This document shows, piece by piece, positions 44,713 to 53,779 of a stretch of 64,000 nucleotides of DNA. A model generated the notes under the pieces. The model saw only the letters and a program-made list of their open reading frames with translations, searched no databases and was not told where the DNA came from. Position 1 is the stretch's first letter. Every line of letters begins with the position of its first letter. Both the position numbers and the translations under genes were made by a program. This stretch comes from [Flexibacter] sp. ATCC 35208 (lineage in GTDB: Bacteria; Bacteroidota; Bacteroidia; Chitinophagales; Chitinophagaceae): contig NZ_MTKN01000016.1 of assembly GCF_001975825.1 (NCBI RefSeq), positions 1 through 64,000 of the forward strand. Reading direction: 5' to 3'.

Positions 44713-46313
44713 TGACAATGAGAAAGCGTTTCCTCTATATAGCAGCCGTAGCTGCACTGTTTGTCAGCGGTTGTACCAAGAAATTTGATTCAGTTAATAC
44801 GGATCCTAATGCTACCAGTTCCTCTTCCCTGGATCCAAACTACCTGCTCTCCTATTCCGAATGGTATTATTCCAATACGGGGTATAACCAGTTGTTGTTT
44901 GAAAGTATGTGGGTACAGGTGTTGTCTTCCACTTATGGCTATTATAGTAATGGTGATAAGTATGTAGCTTCTACCAACCAGGTGTCTTACCAGGATAATC
45001 CCTGGAATGCAGACTACCAGGCAGCAAGTTATGCGTACGAGATGATGACCCTTGCAAAAGAGAAAGGGAAAATGAACCTTTACTACATCGGTCTGATTAT
45101 GAAAAATATGATCCTGCAGCGAGTGACGGATTCTTATGGAAATGTTCCTTTCTCCCAGGCCTTGCAGGCAAAGGAAGGTATCACAGAGCCCGTATATGAT
45201 ACCCAGGATTCTATTTACTACAACATGCTCGCACAGGTAGACAGTGCGACGGAGAAACTGGATGCTTCGGCAGATGAGATCACTTCTGACTTATTTTATG
45301 ATGGGGATATTGCACAGTGGAAAAAACTGGGTTATTCACTGATGCTGAAAATGGCCATGCGGCTTACCAAAGTGGACCTGACCACGGCTAAGACCTACGC
45401 AGAGAAAGCATATACCGGTGGGGTTTTTAGCAGCATTGACGACAACGCGTTTGTACTGGCAGATAATTCAAATGGCTATACGAATAGTACCGCCAGCTCG
45501 CTGCTGGTATCAGATGATTTCAGAGAAGTGAAATGGAGTCAGTCTTTCATCGACTACCTCCGAACAAACAATGACCCGCGCCTGTCTATCATTGGAGAGA
45601 TCCCGGAAGCAGGGCTGACAGCCAATAATGATCAGTCACTCGCAGGTGATATGGATTCAAGCGTACAGCTGGGTATGCCCAATGGGTATGATCTGAATGG
45701 TGGTACGACAGATATCAGCAATGCTCCGGGCTATCCTGGTGCGACCGGCAGTAGTAGTGATGAAGCACCGTTGGGCAACTATTCCAGACCTACGGTCGCC
45801 ATTTTCAGGGATAAAAGCGGTCCTAACTTTGTCTTAACCTATGCAGAGACAGAACTGTTGCTGGCAGAAGCAGCTGTGAGAGGTTGGAGTGTAGGTAGCG
45901 CGGCATCTGTGCACTATGCAAATGGTGTGGCAGCAGCAATGCAGTCACTCGCTACTTTCAGTTCTTCAGAAGCGACTATTTCTGCAGCTACCGCAGCAAC
46001 CTATACGACAGCGCATCCACTGGATGTAACTTCCACTACGGCTTCTCTGAAGCAGATCAACGAACAATACTGGATTACAGATGGTACGCTTTTCAATCAT
46101 ATTGAAGCATGGATCAACTGGCGCAGATCAGGATATCCGGAGCTGACACCAGTGGTATATAGTAACAACTTTACCAACGGAACTATTCCAAGAAGGATCC
46201 CTTATCAATCCAGTGAGAAAACAGCGAATGCTACGAACTATAATGCAGCCGTGGCTTTGCTGAGTGGTGGAGATAATTACACCTCCCGCATGTGGTGGGA
46301 TGTTGCACAATAA
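44712..46313 (+). CDS. SusD/RagB-type surface lipoprotein
   Basis: A 533-residue lipoprotein with lipobox VSGC (Cys21). The SusD-like type 2 fold is marked by KKFDSVNTDPNATSSSSLD near the N-terminus, by TPR-like helices from about residue 100 to 230, and by the C-terminal INEQYWITDGTLFNHIEAW. It would form the lid of the SusC-like transporter. Its ATG shares one base with the SusC stop, so the pair is translationally coupled. A strong terminator follows, so the locus encodes no enzymes. Confidence 0.93.
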   Translation: MTMRKRFLYIAAVAALFVSGCTKKFDSVNTDPNATSSSSLDPNYLLSYSEWYYSNTGYNQLLFESMWVQVLSSTYGYYSNGDKYVASTNQVSYQDNPWNADYQAASYAYEMMTLAKEKGKMNLYYIGLIMKNMILQRVTDSYGNVPFSQALQAKEGITEPVYDTQDSIYYNMLAQVDSATEKLDASADEITSDLFYDGDIAQWKKLGYSLMLKMAMRLTKVDLTTAKTYAEKAYTGGVFSSIDDNAFVLADNSNGYTNSTASSLLVSDDFREVKWSQSFIDYLRTNNDPRLSIIGEIPEAGLTANNDQSLAGDMDSSVQLGMPNGYDLNGGTTDISNAPGYPGATGSSSDEAPLGNYSRPTVAIFRDKSGPNFVLTYAETELLLAEAAVRGWSVGSAASVHYANGVAAAMQSLATFSSSEATISAATAATYTTAHPLDVTSTTASLKQINEQYWITDGTLFNHIEAWINWRRSGYPELTPVVYSNNFTNGTIPRRIPYQSSEKTANATNYNAAVALLSGGDNYTSRMWWDVAQ

Positions 46314-46330
46314 TAAGTGGTTCAATAACA

Positions 46331-46373
46331 AAACATGAGGCAGCAGGAACACTCTTCCCGCTGCCTCATGTTT
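46331..46373. terminator. Terminator between susD-like and BaeRF genes
   Basis: AAACATGAGGCAGC (46331-46344) and GCTGCCTCATGTTT (46360-46373) form a 14-bp perfect stem with a 15-base loop between convergent genes. Confidence 0.85.
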
Positions 46374-46408
46374 AACCCAATGAAACATACCTGGACAAGC
46401 ATATTTAA

Positions 46409-47470
46409 TCAACGTGTAATTAATGCGATATGTTTATGGTCTTCTAAAACCCCGTCTTTTACAAATATAATTTCCCCGTTCTTATCGATCACTGCGCGCA
46501 TAGCGTCTTCAACGGCATCAATGGTATGAGTTGTCTCAGGGCTTTGGGTTCTTAAACGACCTGTGAGTTCATCGGTAAAGTCTGCCGGGTTGAAATCTTT
46601 TTCAATCAACAGCTTACTACCCTGTCCATTTCTGGCGGCACGCAGTACATCCCGTATCCCATCTACCACCTGCGCATTCCGATCTTCCAGTTCACGGATC
46701 ACCTGCTGATCCCGCATTTCAATAAAAGATTTTACTGCCGGCCATGCTTTGTCTTCCAACGTCTTCAATGGCACACTGGAGAAATTGCCATGAACGGAAG
46801 CGGTGACATTTTTTTTGTGATTGGATACATCTTCGAAGTATCCGATATCTTTAGTAGGCCCGGTTAAGATCAAAGGCTGTCCGTGCAGGTAAGCTTCCAG
46901 CAATTTGTCTGCCGCCTTATAGAAACTCTTCTGACGCAGACTTGCTACCACAGATTTATCCTTATTTCTTTCGCCTGTGGTAGTTGTACCATAGTCGTAT
47001 TCGTTATCAAAGTTGAATGGGAAGTTAGCATCGTTCATCTGTTCCAGCCGGCCCATCCTACCACGATATAGCTGGACCTTTTTCTCTTCCAGGTGCAATA
47101 CGAGGTAGTCAAAACCGTATTGTTCCTGGTACAATAGCTCACGCAACGCGAATTTTTTCCCAAGGCACACTTTTGCCTGCACCGGGAAGGAGAAGCAGAA
47201 TAGCGTATTATAATTTGGCGCTACATATAACCCTATACCTTTGTCTACAGGGCTGTATGTATAACTATCGGAGAGTTCAATTAACGCATTAGTCAGTGCC
47301 TCCGCCTTGTCAGGCCAGGCGGTACGGAGGTGGGCTGCGGTTTCTTCAATGGATTGGTTTACCAGTTGTAAGGCCGCTTTTCTATCCTGCGCCCCGTCTA
47401 ATGCTACGACAATTGAAACACAGGGCGGGGTTTCGTGTTTTTGCATTACAACTAAATGATCTGATAACAT
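46409..47470 (-). CDS. Bacterial archaeo-eukaryotic release-factor-like protein (BaeRF)
   Basis: A 353-residue protein related to archaeal and eukaryotic release factor eRF1. The pattern PPCVSIVVALDGAQDRKAAL near the N-terminus, FDYLVLHLEEKKVQLYRG in the middle and the long basic/acidic C-terminal domain fit the BaeRF3-like subfamily. In eRF1 the related domain acts at the ribosome; bacterial members are thought to act in ribosome rescue or as peptidyl-tRNA hydrolases. A GGQ motif is not visible. It is alone on the minus strand. The biochemical role is inferred from the family only. Confidence 0.75.
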   Translation of the reverse strand: MLSDHLVVMQKHETPPCVSIVVALDGAQDRKAALQLVNQSIEETAAHLRTAWPDKAEALTNALIELSDSYTYSPVDKGIGLYVAPNYNTLFCFSFPVQAKVCLGKKFALRELLYQEQYGFDYLVLHLEEKKVQLYRGRMGRLEQMNDANFPFNFDNEYDYGTTTTGERNKDKSVVASLRQKSFYKAADKLLEAYLHGQPLILTGPTKDIGYFEDVSNHKKNVTASVHGNFSSVPLKTLEDKAWPAVKSFIEMRDQQVIRELEDRNAQVVDGIRDVLRAARNGQGSKLLIEKDFNPADFTDELTGRLRTQSPETTHTIDAVEDAMRAVIDKNGEIIFVKDGVLEDHKHIALITR

Positions 47471-47635
47471 AGTTCAGCATTTAAAGGATGAATGATAGGT
47501 CAACAACGTATTGAGATACAACGAACGTGCCGTGTAAGAGAAGGAAAGATGGTAGGCCCCTGCCACGGATGAGGTGCCGCCTACCGCTGTGTACCGGGAG
47601 GGTACAGGAAGTGGAAAGAAGGCTACAGAAGAAAC

Positions 47636-47666
47636 TTGCACACCTCGCTAACTGTTGTTAGCTTTG
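47636..47666 (+). promoter_or_regulatory. Bacteroidota promoter of the XAC2610-like gene
   Basis: TTG (47636-47638), a 20-base spacer and TAGCTTTG (47659-47666) match the Bacteroidota -33/-7 consensus, including spacing. Transcription would begin about 12 bases before the ATG at 47684. Confidence 0.6.
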
Positions 47667-47683
47667 TAGTGGAACTTATTGTC

Positions 47684-48721
47684 ATGAAAACAACTCCTCT
47701 TATTCTTCTACTTTTGGCATGCAGCAATGCTTTTGCGCAGCATTCTATCTCTTTTAAAATTGATGGTTTCTCGAACAAATACTACGGACTGGTGCAGGTG
47801 CGCGATACGGCAGACGTGTTCAAAGCCGGTACAGTAAAGGTATTTGACAAAGCAACAAAGAAAGAGCTGATGCACACAACGTCGGATGAACTCACCTTTG
47901 ATTTGCATGATGGCCAGGTGAAGGCCAATATCATGGAGGCTCCTTATGGGGAGCAAAGCCTGATCATTTATGAGGATTTCAATTTTGACGGGGTGAAGGA
48001 TTTTGCACTCATGGATGGACAAAATAGTTGTTACCACGGGCCTTCTTTCCAGATCTGGCTGGCGCAGGGAGCGGGTTTTAAGCATAGTGACGCTTTTACC
48101 AGGCTGGCGCAGGAGTATTGTGGGATGTTTGTAGTCAACCAGAAAGATAAGGTGCTGGAGACCATGACGAAGAGTGGTTGTTGCTGGCACCAGTTTTCCC
48201 GGTTTAAAGTGGAGAATGGACAGCTAAAGACACTGAGTGTGGAAGAATCCAGTTTGAGTAATACAGAACCTTTCTTCGAAGAAGTATCTCAGCAGACCTG
48301 GGTGAATGGGAAGGAGGAACAAACTTTGAAACAATATATCTCAGGAGCAGATACCCTGTTCTCATTTACACTGGCAAAGAACGGGAAACAGGTCGTACTG
48401 TTTCAGGCTGCGCAGGGCGAGTTCCTGTTTTATGCCCTGTGTCAGAAAGATGGCAGTATAGAATTTTCCTATCCGGAGGTCATATACGACGAAAAGACGC
48501 AGGAGAATGTAGGAGGTGCCATGACCCTCAGTAATGGGAAATTAACCTTTAAAAATGACGATGCGGCCTATGAAATATACGACGAGGGAAATGGGAAGAT
48601 TGGTGTGAGGGTGGTAAGTGATGGAAAGAATTACGTGTTTGAAGGGGTTGCAGGCAGTGTGAAAGGAGATCTGGATCATTTAAAAGGCCTGGACAAAAAG
48701 AATTTAAACAAAACGCTTTAG
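47684..48721 (+). CDS. Exported XAC2610-like protein of unknown function
   Basis: The start at 47684 gives a signal peptide (MKTTPLILLLLACSNAFAQ); an upstream in-frame start would read through the promoter. The product has 345 residues. The core has the calcium-binding-like DFNFDGVKDFALMDG and the Cys-containing NSCYHGPSFQIWL, then KSGCCWHQFSRFKV. This is the pattern of XAC2610-related periplasmic proteins. The C-terminal 110 residues are beta-rich with no known motif. It is a single gene, and its stop codon is inside a bidirectional terminator. Function is unknown. Confidence 0.8.
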   Translation: MKTTPLILLLLACSNAFAQHSISFKIDGFSNKYYGLVQVRDTADVFKAGTVKVFDKATKKELMHTTSDELTFDLHDGQVKANIMEAPYGEQSLIIYEDFNFDGVKDFALMDGQNSCYHGPSFQIWLAQGAGFKHSDAFTRLAQEYCGMFVVNQKDKVLETMTKSGCCWHQFSRFKVENGQLKTLSVEESSLSNTEPFFEEVSQQTWVNGKEEQTLKQYISGADTLFSFTLAKNGKQVVLFQAAQGEFLFYALCQKDGSIEFSYPEVIYDEKTQENVGGAMTLSNGKLTFKNDDAAYEIYDEGNGKIGVRVVSDGKNYVFEGVAGSVKGDLDHLKGLDKKNLNKTL

Positions 48722-48743
48722 CCTTAGGCTAAAGCGTTTTGTT
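48707..48743. terminator. Bidirectional terminator overlapping two stop codons
   Basis: A 17-bp perfect stem (48707-48723 with 48727-48743), loop TTA. Both the XAC2610-like stop (48719-48721) and the lutB stop (48729-48731) lie inside it. Confidence 0.9.
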
Positions 48744-50111
48744 CTTTTTATACCAATCAGCGAATGACTGTTTCGGTGCTTCCGGCATATCTCTTTGTTT
48801 ATACCATGGGTTCAACCCATTGTTCACCACGCCCGGGAAATGTCGCATTACCCAACGTCCTACCCCACCAGCCGTTTTAAACACTGTCGGTCTTGACAGC
48901 ACCATGTTCATCATCTGCATACTTGCTTTCTTGGAAGTCGTCGCGTATCCTTCCTGCACAATGACCTGTCTCCATTTATACAGCTGCTCGTGAATATTGA
49001 TCTTCACCGGACATACATTTGAACAGGAGCCACAGAGCGTAGATGCAAATGGCAGGTCCGCATTCTCTTTCATATCCAGGTTAGGTGCCAGGATCGCCCC
49101 GATTGGGCCCGCTACCGCGTTATGATAACTATGACCACCGCTTCTGCGATATACCGGACAGGTGTTCATACATGCACCACAACGGATACATTTCAGTGAG
49201 TTACGGAATTCCTCCCTGCCCAACTGACGGCTACGTCCATTATCCACCAGCACGATATGCAGTTTTTGTCCTGCTCCAGGTTTCCGGAAATGACTACTGT
49301 AAGTTGTAATCGGCTGCCCGGTTGCACTACGCGCCAGCAAACGCAAAAATACCCCGAGATGTTTACGCTGCGGGATGATTTTCTCAATCCCCATACAGGC
49401 AATATGTACATCTGCAAGGTGAGCGCCCATATCGGCATTCCCTTCGTTGGTACACACTACCATCTCACCTGTTTCGGCTACGGCAAAGTTAACGCCCGTG
49501 ATCACCGCGCGGGATAGTATAAATTCCTTCCTGAGGTGTAGTCTGGCAGCCGCAGTGAGGAACTTAGGATCCGCATTTCCCGCAGGGGTACCTAAGTGAA
49601 TATGAAACAGATCACCGATTTCTTCTTTCTTTTTATGGATACAAGGCAGTACGATGTGACTGGGTGGTTCCTTCGCCAGCTGCACAATGCGCTCGCCCAG
49701 ATCCGTATCGATCACTTCAATGCCATGTTCTGCCAGAAATGGGTTCAGGTGACATTCTTCCGTGAGCATGGATTTACTTTTTACCATGCGCTGCACGCCC
49801 TGCTCCTTTAATAGTTTTAATACGATTTCATTGTGTTCTTTAGCATCAGCCGCCCAGTGAACGGTCGCACCGTTGAGTTGCGCATTCTTTTCAAATTCTA
49901 CCAGGTAATCATGGAGATTGCCGAGTACATTGAACTTTATCCGGGACGCGGTTTCCCGCAGGTCTTCCCATTCAGGGAGGGACCACGCCATTTTATCTCT
50001 CTTCTGACGTACCCACCACAGGGTCTCATCATGCCAGTCTACTCTCGCTTCGTCTTTATTGAAGCTCTCCGCCAGTTCAGCGTGCTCTTTATGTGCAGTT
50101 GTTGGTTCCAT
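48729..50111 (-). CDS. lutB: Iron-sulfur lactate utilisation protein B
   Basis: A 460-residue subunit of the L-lactate-oxidising LutABC complex. A LUD domain (about 70-290) is followed by two [4Fe-4S] clusters bound by CIRCGACMNTCPVY (about residue 310) and CGSCSNVCPVKI (about 360). The C-terminal part has a further helical region ending FADWYKKNKTL. It is the last gene of the rhamnose operon, 18 bases after lutA. It probably takes electrons from lactate into the quinone pool. Length is normal for the family. Confidence 0.95.
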   Translation of the reverse strand: MEPTTAHKEHAELAESFNKDEARVDWHDETLWWVRQKRDKMAWSLPEWEDLRETASRIKFNVLGNLHDYLVEFEKNAQLNGATVHWAADAKEHNEIVLKLLKEQGVQRMVKSKSMLTEECHLNPFLAEHGIEVIDTDLGERIVQLAKEPPSHIVLPCIHKKKEEIGDLFHIHLGTPAGNADPKFLTAAARLHLRKEFILSRAVITGVNFAVAETGEMVVCTNEGNADMGAHLADVHIACMGIEKIIPQRKHLGVFLRLLARSATGQPITTYSSHFRKPGAGQKLHIVLVDNGRSRQLGREEFRNSLKCIRCGACMNTCPVYRRSGGHSYHNAVAGPIGAILAPNLDMKENADLPFASTLCGSCSNVCPVKINIHEQLYKWRQVIVQEGYATTSKKASMQMMNMVLSRPTVFKTAGGVGRWVMRHFPGVVNNGLNPWYKQRDMPEAPKQSFADWYKKNKTL

Positions 50112-50129
50112 TCAGATCAGTTTTGGTGT

Positions 50130-50867
50130 TTAAAAAGCAGCATTCAGGATCTCTGCGAGGTGCAGTACTTTCACCTTGCTCTGCTGTCTTTTGAGAATAC
50201 CTTCCAGGTGCATGAGACAGCTGACATCATTACCTGTGATATATTCGGCACCATGCTTTTCATGATCAGCTACACGGTCCTTTCCCATTTTCACAGAAAC
50301 TGCTTCTTCAAATACGCAGAAGGTACCACCGAAACCGCAGCACTCATCCTTACGGTCCAGTTCTATCAGTTCCAGGCCATCTACCATTTGCAGAAGTTGC
50401 TGTGGTTTGGAATAAGGGGCTGCTACCAGCTCCGTCATCTGTGCGAGGTGCAGGCCACGTTGTCCGTGACAACTCTGGTGAATACCAACTTTATGAGGGA
50501 AGCGGGCGGTCAGGCTTTTGACCTTGAGTACGTCTGTCAGGAATTCAGACAATTCGTAGATGTGCTGACGAATATGGGTCGCAACATCTTCTTTATCATG
50601 CACGTGCAGATGGTCTTTGATATGTAGCGTACAACTACCCGATGGCGATACGATGTAATCAAAGTCTGCAAAGTTGTTGACAAATAGTTCATTACAACCA
50701 CCGGTGAGGTGTTCAAAACCAGAGTTTGCCATGGGTTGTCCGCAACAGGTTTGCCCCTGCGGATATACTACCTCGCAACCAAGTTTTTCCAGCAGGGATA
50801 AAGTGGCAATGCCCACCTGCGGATAGAACTGGTCAATATAGCAAGGTATAAAGAGTCCTACTTTCAT
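50130..50867 (-). CDS. lutA: Lactate utilisation protein A (CCG-domain protein)
   Basis: A 245-residue protein of the LutA/YkgE family with two cysteine-rich CCG domains. The first has CGQPMANSG; the second has HQSCHGQRGL and ECCGFGGTFCVF, typical of the fold that binds [4Fe-4S] clusters in heterodisulfide reductase relatives. It works with LutB and LutC in oxidising L-lactate to pyruvate. It starts 22 bases after the kinase gene and ends 18 bases before lutB. Confidence 0.94.
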   Translation of the reverse strand: MKVGLFIPCYIDQFYPQVGIATLSLLEKLGCEVVYPQGQTCCGQPMANSGFEHLTGGCNELFVNNFADFDYIVSPSGSCTLHIKDHLHVHDKEDVATHIRQHIYELSEFLTDVLKVKSLTARFPHKVGIHQSCHGQRGLHLAQMTELVAAPYSKPQQLLQMVDGLELIELDRKDECCGFGGTFCVFEEAVSVKMGKDRVADHEKHGAEYITGNDVSCLMHLEGILKRQQSKVKVLHLAEILNAAF

Positions 50868-50889
50868 GTAAGTTCGTTTAAATAAGGCG

Positions 50890-52293
50890 CTACCTGTACG
50901 CGAATTCCCTGTTCACTGCATAATGCCTCATTTCAACCAGATCGCCGGGTAGAGGCTGGGTATTCCAGTGCTGGTGAATAGCCAGCGCTGCCCCGATGGC
51001 CGTTGCCTGTGCGACAGAAGCTGCAAATACCTCCATCTGGGGAAATGCCGCTGCCAGCATGTGCATGTACACCGGGTTTTTACCAAAACCACCGTCCACA
51101 AAAATACGCCGCACCGCTGTACCGGTAGTCACAAGCGCAGTAGAGTGCTGCTGTTGTTTCATCAGGTCCATAATTAGCTGGTGATAAGCAATCTCGTAAC
51201 TCGTGAAATCTGACAATGATCTATGAGCAAACCGGGAGGCCTGTAACAGGTCTTTTCCTGAGAGCGGTGCTTCCTTTACCGCTGTTGCCTGCAAATGAGC
51301 AAATATAGCGGGGTCAAAGGCGATTTGCTGGTAGTAATTTACCGGTGTTTGATAATATTCTGACAGCCTGCGAACTTGTTGCTCGTGATCACTACCAGCA
51401 AAGAGACGGGCAGCCTTGACAGGGCGTCCCTGGTAGGTAAGGTAGCAGAGGCAGTCCTGTTCCAGTTCATCAGGGGTTAGTGGTTGGTCATTGAATGGGT
51501 TCAGGGTGATGCACCAGGTACCTGTACTGATGAGTACAAAGGGTTCCTGGAAGCTTTCCAGGTAAGGAATAAGCGCTGCGGAACTGTCGTGCAGGCCGGC
51601 ACCGACTACGTAATCGATGGGTCGGTTTGAGGCATCCACATTTCCTTTGCATCTGGTAACGGCGTTTGCCGGGAAGATTGGGGGTAGTTTGTCGCTAATT
51701 CCTTCCTGAATTACCCAGTGATGATATTGCTGGTGATTGAAATCCCATAGCATGGTATGACAGCCGATGCTTGTAATATCAGTCATGTACTTGCCAGAGA
51801 TCAGGTAACTTACATATTGCGGAAGGTGTAAGGCATAACGAATCTGGTTGTACAACTCTGGTTGTTGTTCTTTGATACGATAAAATTGTAAGCCGGAATT
51901 CAGGCTACCGAGTGCAGGCGAAGCCGTTTCGCTACAAATCTGCAGCTGTCCACCGTATTTGTTGTGAAAAGTATTTTGTAATGGTGTGGGATACGATTTG
52001 AGGTAGTTGTACAAAGGGGCAATGACTTCGCCGTTCTCATTGAGGTAAACGAAGCTGGCGCCGTATGTACTGAAGTTCATGGCTTTGACGTGGAAAGCAG
52101 GTTGAGTGGTGAGTTCTTTCAGACTATTTTTCACCCATTGGGTGAGAAGTTGGATGTCTTCACAGTTGTCACCATCTTCGTCTTTGGTTTCAGGGAAGCT
52201 CATGCCTCTTTCATAGACGATGTGGTATTGTTCATTGATAAGGAACAACTTTTTGTTGGTCTTACCGATGTCTAAGATAGCGATGCAATTCAT
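50890..52293 (-). CDS. rhaB: FGGY carbohydrate kinase, probable L-rhamnulokinase
   Basis: A 467-residue sugar kinase of the FGGY family. The phosphate-1 motif is AILDIGKTNKKLFLIN, the substrate-side motif GAGLHDSSAALIPYL, and the C-terminal adenosine motif FVDGGFGKNPVYMHML with GAALAI. Substrate specificity is inferred from the operon, between rhamnose isomerase and lutA: phosphorylation of L-rhamnulose with ATP. Fuculose kinase activity is possible, since these kinases are close. It lies 122 bases after rhaI, with a hairpin in that gap. Confidence 0.88.
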   Translation of the reverse strand: MNCIAILDIGKTNKKLFLINEQYHIVYERGMSFPETKDEDGDNCEDIQLLTQWVKNSLKELTTQPAFHVKAMNFSTYGASFVYLNENGEVIAPLYNYLKSYPTPLQNTFHNKYGGQLQICSETASPALGSLNSGLQFYRIKEQQPELYNQIRYALHLPQYVSYLISGKYMTDITSIGCHTMLWDFNHQQYHHWVIQEGISDKLPPIFPANAVTRCKGNVDASNRPIDYVVGAGLHDSSAALIPYLESFQEPFVLISTGTWCITLNPFNDQPLTPDELEQDCLCYLTYQGRPVKAARLFAGSDHEQQVRRLSEYYQTPVNYYQQIAFDPAIFAHLQATAVKEAPLSGKDLLQASRFAHRSLSDFTSYEIAYHQLIMDLMKQQQHSTALVTTGTAVRRIFVDGGFGKNPVYMHMLAAAFPQMEVFAASVAQATAIGAALAIHQHWNTQPLPGDLVEMRHYAVNREFAYR

Positions 52294-52310
52294 GGCTGCT
52301 GTTTAGAAAA

Positions 52311-52347
52311 GAATTTGTCAATATGCCTTTTGCACATTGACAAATTC
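52311..52347 (-). promoter_or_regulatory. Hairpin in the rhaI-rhaB gap
   Basis: GAATTTGTCAAT (52311-52322) and ATTGACAAATTC (52336-52347) form a perfect 12-bp stem with a 13-base loop inside the operon. It may be an attenuator or an RNA stability element. Confidence 0.55.
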
Positions 52348-52415
52348 AATCTCAATCTCAATATGTAAATGGGCATTAGAAGTGGCGGTGATCCTGAGTC
52401 TATAACCGGCCAGGA

Positions 52416-53690
52416 TTACAGGCCTGTCGCGACCGTCTTCAATCCTCTCTCTTTGATCAGGTTTTCTCTCACCTTATACTGGCGGTAAAACGCAATCGGA
52501 TCCAGTACACCACCTGCATTCAGGCGGGCCTGTGCAATCAGTGGGCGTACATCTGTGCGGTAAGCCTGTTGCAGGATCTCCTGTGCGGCTACTGCATCAT
52601 TATTCTGCTGTGCAGCCTGTAGCGCTTTGGTATCAACCAGCAGTGCCTGTGCGTAAGCGATCTTGATGGCTTCTACGGATTGCAGCAGATCTTCTAACGG
52701 ATCTTTTACATTGTGAGAAGCATCAATCATCCAGCCAAGGTCGCTGGCGTGGTGCATACCACGGGCATCCATGCCTTCTACCAGTTCATTGAAGATGAGG
52801 AATAACTGATAAGGGTTGATGCTACCAACTGTGAGGTCGTCATCACCATACTTGGAGTCATTGAAATGGAATCCGGCCAGCTTGCCTTCCATAAGGAGGA
52901 GGGCTACAATCTGCTCGATATTTGCATTCGCGAGGTGATGTCCCAGGTCAACCAATGTCTGGGCTTTCGGACCTAGTTTATTGGCAAATAAAAGGGATTG
53001 ACCCCAGTCGCCGATAGTAGTGCTATAGAAATTGGGTTCGAAGGCTTTGTATTCGATGTAAACTTTCCAGTCGTCAGGCAGTGCTGCATAGATATCCTGG
53101 AGACTTTCGTAAGTACGTTTAAATGCACCACGGAAATTGAGCTGACCAGGGAAGCAGGAGCCATCAGCCAGCCAGATGCTGAGTGCGTTAGAGCCAAGTT
53201 CTATTCCGTAGCGGATCACTTCGATGTTGTGTTCTACGGCTTGTTGTCTAACACCTTTGTCAGTATGGTGCAGAGAGCCGAACTTATAGCTATATTCCTG
53301 TCCGGGCTGATCCTGAAAGGTATTTGAATTTACGGCATCAAAACGGATGTCGTATTGTGCAGCGAGGGCTTTGATGTTTGCTGTGTTTTCAGGAATATCC
53401 CATGGGATATGCAATGAAACAGCGCCACTGCTGCGGTTCAGGGCATGCAGCAAACCGATGTCAGTGATCTTTTCTTCCAGGTTACGCGGTTCACCACCAC
53501 CGGTAAAACGGCCAAAGCGGGTACCGCCGGTGCCAAGGGCCCAACTCGGAATAGCTACCTGGAATTCTTCCAGTTTTTCAAGAACCTCATTGAGATGGTT
53601 GACTTTTTCAGAGATATGCTGAAAATTGCGATCGTGGGCTTGTTTGCGGGCGTCGTTAAAATCAGAAATGTGGAATTTTTCGATATTCAT
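52416..53690 (-). CDS. rhaI: L-rhamnose isomerase (RhaI type)
   Basis: A 424-residue TIM-barrel isomerase like the Pseudomonas stutzeri and Bacteroidota type, not the E. coli RhaA type. Motifs are IPSWALGTGGTRFGRF near the N-terminus, VYIEYKAFEPNFYST with a metal-binding Glu, LVDLGHHLANANIEQ with Asp and His, and GFHFNDSKYGDDDL with the last Asp ligands. It converts L-rhamnose to L-rhamnulose with Mn2+. The ORF starts 89 bases after the aldolase gene, a gap holding a hairpin. Confidence 0.92.
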   Translation of the reverse strand: MNIEKFHISDFNDARKQAHDRNFQHISEKVNHLNEVLEKLEEFQVAIPSWALGTGGTRFGRFTGGGEPRNLEEKITDIGLLHALNRSSGAVSLHIPWDIPENTANIKALAAQYDIRFDAVNSNTFQDQPGQEYSYKFGSLHHTDKGVRQQAVEHNIEVIRYGIELGSNALSIWLADGSCFPGQLNFRGAFKRTYESLQDIYAALPDDWKVYIEYKAFEPNFYSTTIGDWGQSLLFANKLGPKAQTLVDLGHHLANANIEQIVALLLMEGKLAGFHFNDSKYGDDDLTVGSINPYQLFLIFNELVEGMDARGMHHASDLGWMIDASHNVKDPLEDLLQSVEAIKIAYAQALLVDTKALQAAQQNNDAVAAQEILQQAYRTDVRPLIAQARLNAGGVLDPIAFYRQYKVRENLIKERGLKTVATGL

Positions 53691-53737
53691 AACCAGAATT
53701 TTGCGCGTGATTCAATTTAACGAAAATATGCCGGATA

Positions 53738-53771
53738 GGCAAGGCCTGCATATTGCTTTGCAAGCCTTGCC
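53738..53771 (-). promoter_or_regulatory. Hairpin in the rhaD-rhaI gap
   Basis: GGCAAGGCCTGCA (53738-53750) pairs with TGCAAGCCTTGCC (53759-53771), with one mismatch and an 8-base loop. It is GC-rich and lies within the operon, before rhaI. Confidence 0.55.
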
Positions 53772-53779
53772 GGGGTTGT

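Noticed and set aside
49833..50627. 264-codon plus-strand ORF
   Set aside because: It is antisense to lutB and lutA, both with clear Fe-S motifs, and has no signature of its own.
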